NCBI GenBank assembly: GCA_904502135.1
Contig: CAJGDE010000073.1
Coordinates: 1 to 9,929 of the forward strand
DNA from: Kiritimatiellia bacterium
Lineage (GTDB): Bacteria; Verrucomicrobiota; Kiritimatiellia; RFP12; UBA1067
DNA: 9,929 nt
Direction: 5' to 3'
Part shown: positions 1 to 5,406 of the stretch, piece by piece
Layout: the number at the start of each line of letters is the position of its first letter
Numbering within the stretch: the stretch's first letter is position 1
The notes under the pieces: model-generated
What the model saw: the letters and a program-made list of their open reading frames with translations, nothing else
The model's database searches: none
Told to the model about the DNA's origin: nothing
Made by a program: the position numbers and the translations under genes

Positions 1-32
1 AACTCTAAACTCCAACTAAAACCCCTCCAGAT

Positions 33-56
33 CTCCAAAACTCCAAATCTCCAAGT
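33..56. repeat. 8-bp degenerate tandem repeat (CTCCAAAN)
   Basis: Three consecutive 8-bp units, CTCCAAAA, CTCCAAAT and CTCCAAGT, lie end to end. Looser copies of the same words (CTCTAAA, CTCCAAC, CCCTCCAG) fill positions 1-32, so the array probably continues to the left of the window. I see no reading frame here and no role can be assigned. Confidence 0.75.
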
Positions 57-84
57 AACGAAAGTAACTTTCTGACTAATAGAA

Positions 85-110
85 GTTCGAGTTCGGAGTT
101 CAAGTTCGAG
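85..110. repeat. Short degenerate repeat of GTTCGA words
   Basis: The units GTTCGA, GTTCGGA, GTTCAA and GTTCGA follow one another with 6-7 bp spacing. The array is short and imperfect. It matters mainly as part of the repeat patchwork that fills 1-217, which has no coding potential that I can see. Confidence 0.5.
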
Positions 111-129
111 AATGGATATCTTTTCTATC

Positions 130-165
130 TAAACTTTCTAAACCTCCTAAACCTTCCAAACCCCA
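130..165. repeat. 9-bp degenerate tandem repeat (TAAACYTYC)
   Basis: Four 9-bp units run end to end: TAAACTTTC, TAAACCTCC, TAAACCTTC and CAAACCCCA. Strand composition is strongly biased (almost no G on the plus strand). The array sits directly against the 8-bp array that starts near 170. Confidence 0.75.
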
Positions 166-169
166 TTCT

Positions 170-217
170 AACATTCAAACATTCCAACATTCTAACATTC
201 AAACATTTCAACATCAA
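170..217. repeat. 8-bp degenerate tandem repeat (AACATTCN)
   Basis: Six 8-bp units run end to end: AACATTCA, AACATTCC, AACATTCT, AACATTCA, AACATTTC and AACATCAA. Variation is concentrated at the last base of the unit. A related unit, CCCATTCT, precedes it at 162-169. The array ends just before the small hairpin at 218-238. Confidence 0.8.
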
Positions 218-238
218 CCCACTCTCCTATGCAGTGGG
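218..238. other. Small hairpin beside the 28-bp inverted repeat
   Basis: CCCACT (218-223) and AGTGGG (233-238) form a 6-bp stem with a 9-nt loop. It is not followed by a T-run, so it is not a classical terminator. It lies 2 bp before the much larger inverted repeat at 241-343, and may belong to the same structured element. Confidence 0.45.
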
Positions 239-240
239 AT

Positions 241-343
241 GTAATCGGTCAGTGAGCGGGGTTGTCACCTATAGAAAAATTAGATTACGGTGCGGAACAA
301 ATATTAAGTTCTTAAGTGACAACCCCGCTCACTGACCGATTAC
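241..343. repeat. Perfect 28-bp inverted repeat with 47-nt loop
   Basis: Positions 241-268 and 316-343 are exact reverse complements over 28 bp. The arm begins GTAATCGGTCAG and ends GGGGTTGTCAC. The 47-nt loop (269-315) is AT-rich and contains no gene. The pairing does not extend past the arms on either side, I see no target-site duplication, and there is no T-run after the right arm. It could be a small non-autonomous mobile element, a structured leader or boundary for the downstream operon, or the binding site of a dimeric protein. The sequence alone does not decide between these. Confidence 0.9.
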
Positions 344-362
344 GAATACGAAATTACTCTAC

Positions 363-391
363 TTGTCATTATGCACGATAGGTGTTATAAT
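363..391 (+). promoter_or_regulatory. Sigma-70-type promoter for the phosphatase-antiporter operon
   Basis: A TTGTCA -35 box (363-368) is followed after exactly 17 bp by a perfect TATAAT -10 box (386-391). The -10 is also preceded by TGT (383-385), an extended -10 element. The expected transcription start is about 397-399, at or just before the ATG at 399. That would make the first mRNA leaderless or nearly so. It would also leave the ATG at 390, inside the -10 box, untranscribed. Confidence 0.7.
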
Positions 392-398
392 GTCTGCT

Positions 399-1241
399 AT
401 GTTTGATATAAATAAGAAAAAAGCTTTTGTATGCGATCTTGACGGGACGCTTTTCATGGGTCCCGATCCGATAAAGAGCGCTGTCGATTTTGTAATCAAA
501 TCAATAGAAGATGACAGATTCTCTTTCTTCTACCTTACAAACAATACGTCGAAAACTCCTGAAGAATATATCAAAAAAATCTCCGGAGCCAACATACCCG
601 TCAAGCCGCATGAAATTTTAACTCCCCTTATTACGCTCGAATCCTACATTCGCGAAAAAGGATATAAGTCTGTATATCTTTTGGCGAGCGAAAAGGTAAA
701 AGCCCACATGACCGAGCGCCTCTTGGATATGCAGGTTAAGTTCGAGTACAATCCCGAGGAGAACGAGCTTATAGCTCTTACTTACGATAAGGAGCTGACG
801 TACGAGAAACTGGCCAACGCGACGAGCCTTTGGAACATGCGCAATGTCGCGCCAAGCCCCATGTGCCCAATCAGAACAACCAATCAAAAACCGGTTGATT
901 TTGTCGCGACACACCCCGACAACTGCTGTCCGAGTGAACGTGGCCCCATTCCTGATATTGGAGGTATGATGAAATTCCTCGAAATCACGAACGGAATGAA
1001 GCCCAGCCATATTTTCGGAAAACCGAGTCCCACACTTCTTAAGACCGTTCTCGACAAGTTCGCACCAGAAGAAATCGCCGTCGTGGGAGATAGGCTCTAT
1101 ACCGACAAGGCCATAGCGGATAACGCCAAAGTTGATTTCATTTGCGTTCTTTCAGGCGAAACCACAAAAGAAGATCTATCCGCCTACACCGGCACGAAGC
1201 CTGCAATAACCGTAGATACGTTTGACAAAATCGATAACTGA
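399..1241 (+). CDS. HAD superfamily IIA (NagD-type) phosphatase
   Basis: Predicted cytoplasmic Mg2+-dependent phosphatase for a small phosphorylated metabolite. Numbered from the ATG at 399 (280 aa, a usual length for the family), HAD motif I is DLDGTL with nucleophile D13 and acid D15. Motif II is TNN at 47-49, the motif III lysine is K208 in FGKPSP, and motif IV is GDRLYTD at 230-236. Between motifs II and III lies the large C2-type cap, containing the HPDNCCP and PDIGG signatures typical of NagD, AraL and p-nitrophenyl-phosphatase relatives. The frame also opens from a TTG at 363 and an ATG at 390. The ATG at 390 has an AGGTG ribosome-site-like sequence 5 nt upstream, but both starts overlap the promoter, so I prefer 399. 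The next ATG lies beyond motif I. It is followed after 12 bp by an organophosphate antiporter, suggesting it dephosphorylates what that carrier imports. The exact substrate is unknown. Confidence 0.93.
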   Translation: MFDINKKKAFVCDLDGTLFMGPDPIKSAVDFVIKSIEDDRFSFFYLTNNTSKTPEEYIKKISGANIPVKPHEILTPLITLESYIREKGYKSVYLLASEKVKAHMTERLLDMQVKFEYNPEENELIALTYDKELTYEKLANATSLWNMRNVAPSPMCPIRTTNQKPVDFVATHPDNCCPSERGPIPDIGGMMKFLEITNGMKPSHIFGKPSPTLLKTVLDKFAPEEIAVVGDRLYTDKAIADNAKVDFICVLSGETTKEDLSAYTGTKPAITVDTFDKIDN

Positions 1242-1253
1242 CGAATAGAAAAT

Positions 1254-2552
1254 ATGAAAGACGAAAAATCTTTTCGCTCTGCGCAGACCAAATTCATCCT
1301 CTCAAGCGCAATCGTTTACGCTTTCTTCTATCTGACGCGCAAAAACCTTTCGATGGCGCAGCCGGGAATGCTTGACGAAGGCGTAATCTCCACATACGCG
1401 CTCGGCACGATGCTCTCCATACACGGCATCGTCTACGGCTTAAGCAGATTCATCAACGGTTTTTGGGCAGACCGTCTCAACGGCCGCATATTCATGACTA
1501 TCGGCATAACGCTGTCGGCGCTGATGAACCTCTTCTTCGGTTTTACATCGCTGTCGGTTCTTTTCGCAGTTTTCTGGATCATGAACGGCTGGACTCAAGG
1601 CATGGGCTTTCCGGCGTGCGCCAAGATGCTTACGCATTGGATTCATCCGAAGGAGCTGGCGACGAAGATGTCCATCTGGAACACTTCCCACTCTTTTGGC
1701 GCAGTCATGGCGTTAGGGCTCTGCTCGTATCTCATCTATCTTGGGTTAGGCTGGCGGTGGTGCTTTATAGTTCCAGGCGCCTTAGCGCTTCTCATTTCAA
1801 TATATTGTTTCTTCGCCGTCAAAGATTCTCCGTCCGAAGCGGGCGTTGAAGAACTTGAAATCGAAGGAACAGCGAAAACCGATTCAGGCGCCGCGGGGTC
1901 AATAACATCAGCAGACCGCCGTCGTCTCGTGTTCGGCAATCGTGTCATTTGGCTCATAGCGCTGGCGAACTTCTTCGTTTATATCGTGCGCTTCGGCTTT
2001 CTCGACTGGGGTCCAACATTCCTCAAGCAGTTTAAGGGCATTCCCGTAGCCAAGGGCGGCCTTATGATCATCGCATTTGAGCTGGCCGCAGTTGTTGGAA
2101 CGATTTTCGCCGGGTGGGCCACGGACAAATGGTTTAAAGGCCGCGGTGTCAGAACTTGCGTATTCTGCATGCTCTTTGCCGCGATGTTCGCCTTCGGCTT
2201 TTGGTTCCTCCCCGAGGGTGCTCCCATCTGGCAGGCCACCTTGTTGCTGATGGGCTCAGGATTTTGCATATACGGCCCTCAAGCCTTGATCGGCATTGTC
2301 GCCGCCAATCAGGCGACGAAAGAGGCGGCCGCCATGGCCAACGGCTTTACCGGCATCATGGGCTACGCCTCAACGCTCGTTTCCGGCATTGGAATAGCGT
2401 TTATGAAAGAGACTTTCGGTTGGGGCCCCGCCCTTTTCGCGATTGCCGCGATGGCGCTTTTCGGCATGATTCTCTTCATGCTGGCCTGGGGCGCCAACGC
2501 CGACGGTTACACGTCTTCGACAAACGGGCAGACGGCAAACGAAGGCAAATGA
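1254..2552 (+). CDS. OPA-family organophosphate:phosphate antiporter (MFS, GlpT/UhpT-like)
   Basis: Inner-membrane carrier of 432 aa expected to exchange a phosphorylated metabolite (glycerol-3-phosphate, hexose phosphate or phosphoglycerate) for inorganic phosphate. About 12 hydrophobic segments are visible in two halves, with a hydrophilic central loop around 190-228. Family signatures are clear: TRKNLSMAQP near the N-terminus, then GWTQGMGFPACAKMLTHW (112-129) and WNTSHSFGA (142-150). The second half has FVYIVRFGFLDWGPTFLK (241-258). By alignment from memory with E. coli GlpT, R29 and R246 correspond to the phosphate-binding arginines R45 and R269, and H146 corresponds to H165. All three are present, which supports an active antiporter. 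No strong Shine-Dalgarno sequence precedes the ATG. It lies 12 bp after the phosphatase gene and is probably co-transcribed. Its last 46 bp overlap the convergent ABC ATPase gene. Substrate choice among OPA members cannot be settled by eye. Confidence 0.93.
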   Translation: MKDEKSFRSAQTKFILSSAIVYAFFYLTRKNLSMAQPGMLDEGVISTYALGTMLSIHGIVYGLSRFINGFWADRLNGRIFMTIGITLSALMNLFFGFTSLSVLFAVFWIMNGWTQGMGFPACAKMLTHWIHPKELATKMSIWNTSHSFGAVMALGLCSYLIYLGLGWRWCFIVPGALALLISIYCFFAVKDSPSEAGVEELEIEGTAKTDSGAAGSITSADRRRLVFGNRVIWLIALANFFVYIVRFGFLDWGPTFLKQFKGIPVAKGGLMIIAFELAAVVGTIFAGWATDKWFKGRGVRTCVFCMLFAAMFAFGFWFLPEGAPIWQATLLLMGSGFCIYGPQALIGIVAANQATKEAAAMANGFTGIMGYASTLVSGIGIAFMKETFGWGPALFAIAAMALFGMILFMLAWGANADGYTSSTNGQTANEGK

Positions 2553-3364
2553 CATTCTTCTTTGGCGTAAGGGCAGCGCGGATGAAACGCGCAGCCCTCA
2601 GGCCAATTCCATGGCGCAGGGACAGTGCCGGGGATGTCTTTAAGAGGAGCGTTTTTAGGTAATTTAATATCAGGCACGGCCGCTATAAGGCCCTGTGTAT
2701 ACGGATGCCTGGGCGATGAAAGAACTCTCTCCACAGGCCCCGATTCAACGATTTTGCCCGCGTACATCACATTAACGAATCTGCTATAACGCTTGACCAG
2801 AGCGAGATTATGCGTTATCAGCAAGACGGACATTCCCCGCTCGATAGCCTTTTCGTTTATGAGATCGAGAACCTCTTTCTGAGTAATAACATCAAGAGCA
2901 GTCGTGGGCTCATCCGCTATCAGAAGTTCAGGCTCCGCCGCAAGCGCCATCGCTATCATTATGCGCTGCTGCTGGCCGCCCGAAAATTCGCACGGATATC
3001 TTTTCGCCGAAGTGCGCGCGATTCCGACAGATTCGAGCGCATCACCTATTTCCTTTGGCGACATCCTGCGCCTTGGAGAAGCCTCCTCAATCTGCCTGCC
3101 GATGCGCATGACGGGGTTCAGCGACTGGATGGGATTTTGAAATACGTACGCGATACGGTCAGTCCCCGTAATTGACCCTTTTATTTGAGCTCTATCGACA
3201 AGAGAGCCGATTGAAAGCGCCGTCAAACTCTTACCGCAGCCAGACTCGCCGACCAGCGCAACGCGATCTCCATTTTCGATAGAAAAACTGACGCCGCGAA
3301 CCGGCACGGAAGTCTTACCTTCCATCCTGAACGCGACGCTCAGATTTTCTACTTTAAGCAGCAT
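2507..3364 (-). CDS. Opp/Dpp-type ABC transporter ATP-binding protein, short form
   Basis: ATPase subunit of a peptide/nickel-type (OppD/DppD-like) importer, 285 aa, acting on the cytoplasmic face of the membrane. Walker A is GESGCGKS (39-46), the Q-loop is FQNP (75-78), the ABC signature is SGGQQQR (128-134), Walker B is LLIADE (147-152) with catalytic E152, and the H-switch is H185. The C-terminal tail is of the oligopeptide-ABC type (HPYTQGL at 220-226), then cysteines C258, C264, C271 and C279. Comparable cysteines bind an iron-sulfur cluster in some OppD proteins; that role here is inference. It is shorter than the usual roughly 320-330 aa, mainly because the stretch between Walker A and the Q-loop is compressed. 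No permease, binding-protein or second ATPase gene is in the window, and the convergent antiporter gene blocks any downstream partner on this strand. It starts 6 bp after the stop of the RpiB-GlyA gene. Confidence 0.92.
   Translation of the reverse strand: MLLKVENLSVAFRMEGKTSVPVRGVSFSIENGDRVALVGESGCGKSLTALSIGSLVDRAQIKGSITGTDRIAYVFQNPIQSLNPVMRIGRQIEEASPRRRMSPKEIGDALESVGIARTSAKRYPCEFSGGQQQRIMIAMALAAEPELLIADEPTTALDVITQKEVLDLINEKAIERGMSVLLITHNLALVKRYSRFVNVMYAGKIVESGPVERVLSSPRHPYTQGLIAAVPDIKLPKNAPLKDIPGTVPAPWNWPEGCAFHPRCPYAKEECHLPSFAVCPFVEDV
2570..2598. other. Strong GC-rich hairpin between convergent gene ends
   Basis: AGGGCAGCGCG (2570-2580) and CGCGCAGCCCT (2588-2598) pair over 10 of 11 positions around a single A-A mismatch, with a 7-nt loop. 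It lies 17 bp after the antiporter stop, where a terminator would be expected. It also lies inside the ABC ATPase gene, encoding the conserved GCAFHPRCP segment. No T-run follows on either strand, so it is not a standard intrinsic terminator. The self-complementarity may be a by-product of the coding constraint. Confidence 0.5.
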
Positions 3365-3373
3365 TCAACCTTA
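3365..3373 (-). promoter_or_regulatory. Ribosome binding site overlapping the preceding stop codon
   Basis: On the minus strand the RpiB-GlyA stop codon TAA is the start of TAAGG, 4 nt before the ABC ATPase ATG. The Shine-Dalgarno-like sequence therefore overlaps the end of the upstream gene. This arrangement favours translational coupling of the two genes. Confidence 0.55.
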
Positions 3374-5050
3374 CGGCACAGGGAAATTGGCGACAAGCTT
3401 AGCCGCGTCGCTCTTGATGCGCTCTTGAACGGCCGTATCTGAAATGTTGTCAAGAACATCGGCTATCCACGTGCCGATCTTGATCATCTCAGGCTCCTTC
3501 ATGCCGCGCGTCGTGACGGAAGCCGTGCCCACGCGAATGCCGGAAGTCTTGAAAGGCGATTCAGTATCATAAGGAATCGTATTCTTGTTTACGACGATGC
3601 CTGCCGCATCAAGAGCGGCGGCGGCCTCCTTACCAGTAATGCCCTTTGTCGATTTGACGTCAACTAGGAAAAGATGGTTGTCGGTTCCGCCGGAAACGAT
3701 GCGATACCCGCGATCCTGAACGGTCTTGCAAAGAACGGCGCAGTTCTTAACGACCTGCTGAGCATAGTCCTTCTTCTCGCTCTGCATCCATTCACGGAAG
3801 CACACGGCCTTGGCCGCGATAATGTTCTCAAGAGGGCCACCCTGCATCCCCGGGAAAACCGCCGAGTCGATCGCCTTGGCGTATTCGGCTTTACAAAGAA
3901 CCATACCGCCACGAGGACCACCGAGAGTCTTGTGCGTCGTCGTCGTCACGAAGTCTGCGTACGGAACGGGAGATTCATGCGCACCGCCGGCGATGAGACC
4001 TGCGATGTGAGCCATATCGACCATCATGATGCAGCCGACCTTGTCGCAGATTTCGCGAATACGCTTGAAATCAAGCTTGCGCGGATATGCGGAAGCGCCG
4101 GTAAGAAGAATCTTTGGCTTAACTTCCATCGCCTGCTTTTCCAAAGCGTCATAATCAAGCTGTTCAGTCTCTTTATCTACCGTATAAGGCACGATATTGT
4201 AGAACTTGCCTGAGAAATTGACGGGGGAGCCGTGAGAAAGGTGGCCGCCCTGATCAAGCGACATCGAAAGAATCGTATCGCCCGGCTTTATCGTCGCGAA
4301 ATAAACGGCCATATTCGCCGCGCTGCCGCAATGGGGCTGGACATTGGCGTGTTCTGCGCCGAAAAGCTCACAAGCGCGCTTTCTGGCGAGTTCTTCCGCC
4401 GCGTCTACCGGCAGACAGCCCGAATACCAGCGCTTGCCCGGATAGCCCTCTGCATACTTGTTCATAAGAACGCTTCCGGCGGCCTCGCGGCACGCGCGGG
4501 ATGACGTATTCTCAGAGGCGATGAGGTTGATTTCAGTATCTTCCTGAACCGTCTGAGCTTCAATAGCCGCCCAAACTTCAGGATCGTCCTTCATAAGACC
4601 GGAGGCATCCGAAAGACGAGAAGCGCGCTCAAGCTTCCAGCGGCGGCGCTCATGGCGCTGATCCATATCGACAGGCGTTGAAATGAAAGCCTTTACGATT
4701 TCAACCGCGTACTCGACGGAAACATTGTCAGCCCCGAGACAAAGAACGTTCGCGCCGTTGTGCTGACGCGTCATGACCGCAGACTCTACTGTAGGGCAGA
4801 GAGCCGCGCGCACATTCTGGAAACGGTTCGCGACCATCGACATACCGATCCCGCTGCGGCAGATAAGAACACCAAAATCGACTTCGCCTGACGCGACCGC
4901 CTTAGCTACGGCAACGCCATAATCCGGATAATCGCAACTTGACTTGTCTGCGGGACCTTTATCAAAAAACACTACATCGTTAGAAATAGATTTCAAAAGC
5001 GCGGCCTTAAGCTCCACGCCTCCATGATCGGAACCAATTGCTATTTTCAT
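3371..5050 (-). CDS. Bifunctional ribose-5-phosphate isomerase B / serine hydroxymethyltransferase fusion
   Basis: A 559-aa cytoplasmic fusion of two complete enzymes. Residues 1 to about 143 are RpiB, which interconverts ribose-5-phosphate and ribulose-5-phosphate: GSDHGG (6-11), probable catalytic C64 in LICRSGIGMS, H97 in TRQHNGANV, and the C-terminal HERRRWKLE. Residues from about 150 to 559 are full-length PLP-dependent SHMT (GlyA), which converts serine and tetrahydrofolate to glycine and methylene-tetrahydrofolate. Visible SHMT landmarks are NLIASEN (175-181), NKYAEGYPGKRWYSG (197-211), D345 and H348 in MMVDMAHIAG, the PLP lysine K374 in TTTTHKTLGGPRGG, and R506 in GIRVGTAS. One oddity is R65 after the catalytic cysteine, where E. 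coli RpiB has glycine (CGTG). The ATG at 5050 has AAGGAG 6 nt upstream. No stop or frame break separates the domains, so the fusion is real in this sequence. A joint physiological role is not obvious; both enzymes feed nucleotide precursor synthesis. Confidence 0.95.
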   Translation of the reverse strand: MKIAIGSDHGGVELKAALLKSISNDVVFFDKGPADKSSCDYPDYGVAVAKAVASGEVDFGVLICRSGIGMSMVANRFQNVRAALCPTVESAVMTRQHNGANVLCLGADNVSVEYAVEIVKAFISTPVDMDQRHERRRWKLERASRLSDASGLMKDDPEVWAAIEAQTVQEDTEINLIASENTSSRACREAAGSVLMNKYAEGYPGKRWYSGCLPVDAAEELARKRACELFGAEHANVQPHCGSAANMAVYFATIKPGDTILSMSLDQGGHLSHGSPVNFSGKFYNIVPYTVDKETEQLDYDALEKQAMEVKPKILLTGASAYPRKLDFKRIREICDKVGCIMMVDMAHIAGLIAGGAHESPVPYADFVTTTTHKTLGGPRGGMVLCKAEYAKAIDSAVFPGMQGGPLENIIAAKAVCFREWMQSEKKDYAQQVVKNCAVLCKTVQDRGYRIVSGGTDNHLFLVDVKSTKGITGKEAAAALDAAGIVVNKNTIPYDTESPFKTSGIRVGTASVTTRGMKEPEMIKIGTWIADVLDNISDTAVQERIKSDAAKLVANFPVP

Positions 5051-5056
5051 TTTAGA

Positions 5057-5062
5057 CTCCTT
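5057..5062 (-). promoter_or_regulatory. Shine-Dalgarno sequence for the RpiB-GlyA gene
   Basis: On the minus strand AAGGAG lies 6 nt before the ATG at 5050. It is the best ribosome binding site in the window and fixes the start of the fusion gene just ahead of the conserved RpiB N-terminus (KIAIGSDHGG). Confidence 0.8.
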
Positions 5063-5085
5063 GAGTTTTTGAAGTTCAGCGACAT

Positions 5086-5094
5086 ATTATACCA
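5086..5094 (-). promoter_or_regulatory. Extended -10 promoter for the RpiB-GlyA / ABC ATPase operon
   Basis: On the minus strand TGGTATAAT gives a perfect TATAAT box preceded by a TGn extended -10 element. No good -35 hexamer is visible 16-18 bp upstream. Transcription would start near 5078-5080, leaving a leader of about 28 nt that contains the AAGGAG site. Confidence 0.6.
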
Positions 5095-5177
5095 AAAATA
5101 CGCCCCTATTATCTGAAACTCTAAACAATGGGCGAGATTTTATATCGTTGTTTCATTTTTTAATATGGTGTCGCGTC

Positions 5178-5224
5178 AGGAGGTGTCCGGCGCTCCTCCT
5201 CGGTCTCGACTCGCTACGGAGTTG
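5178..5224. other. GC-rich double hairpin in the divergent intergenic region
   Basis: Two hairpins lie side by side. AGGAGG (5178-5183) pairs with CCTCCT (5195-5200) around an 11-nt loop. CGACTC (5207-5212) pairs with GAGTTG (5219-5224) around a 6-nt loop, with one G-U pair. This roughly 50-bp block is clearly richer in GC than the AT-rich DNA on both sides. It may be a small palindromic (REP-like) repeat. The rest of 5051-5406 shows no gene, only the promoters and the inverted repeat listed separately. Confidence 0.45.
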
Positions 5225-5280
5225 TAACGCCTTTCATCAACGAAATAGAATCGCACCAACACGAGATGCGCTTATATGTG

Positions 5281-5317
5281 ATATATGCTATAATTCCAAA
5301 ATATGAAAAGCATATAT
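5281..5317. promoter_or_regulatory. Inverted repeat overlapping the giant gene's promoter (possible operator)
   Basis: ATATATGCT (5281-5289) and AGCATATAT (5309-5317) are exact 9-bp inverted repeats, 19 bp apart. The left arm overlaps the TGC and first T of the extended -10 promoter. The right arm falls just after the expected transcription start. The placement suits an operator for a dimeric repressor, but AT-rich inverted repeats of this size also arise by chance. Confidence 0.4.
5286..5294 (+). promoter_or_regulatory. Extended -10 promoter for the giant surface-protein gene
   Basis: TGCTATAAT gives a perfect -10 box with a TGn extension. No convincing -35 hexamer is seen. Transcription would begin near 5301, leaving a leader of about 106 nt before the ATG at 5407. 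A weak ribosome-site-like GGAAAG (5393-5398) lies 8 nt before that ATG. Confidence 0.5.
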
Positions 5318-5406
5318 GAAAGTCACCGCTTCTGTAAAATGACTCTTGTAGAGAGCCGCTTTTCTTTTCTGCACAATGATTAGATAAGCCTTGGAAAGCG
5401 ATTGAG

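Noticed and set aside
241..343. Rho-independent terminator from an upstream gene
   Set aside because: The 47-nt loop is too large, no T-run follows either arm in the needed direction, and no upstream gene is visible.
363..398. Longer phosphatase start at the TTG (363) or ATG (390)
   Set aside because: Both fall within the TTGTCA/TATAAT promoter. Family members normally begin shortly before DLDGT, which the ATG at 399 satisfies. The ATG at 390 remains possible if transcription starts further upstream.
5123..5153. AAACAA/TTGTTT hairpin followed by CATTTTTT, resembling a plus-strand terminator
   Set aside because: No plus-strand transcript is expected here, because the nearest upstream gene runs on the minus strand. 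The stem is only 6 AT-rich pairs and the loop is long.
5321..5344. AGTCA/TGACT inverted repeat in the giant gene's leader
   Set aside because: A 5-bp stem with a 14-nt loop is expected by chance in this much sequence.
5051..5406. tRNA or other structured RNA gene
   Set aside because: No cloverleaf pairing, no CCA end and no T-loop GTTCRA motif in a suitable context. The region is explained by promoters, hairpins and an inverted repeat.
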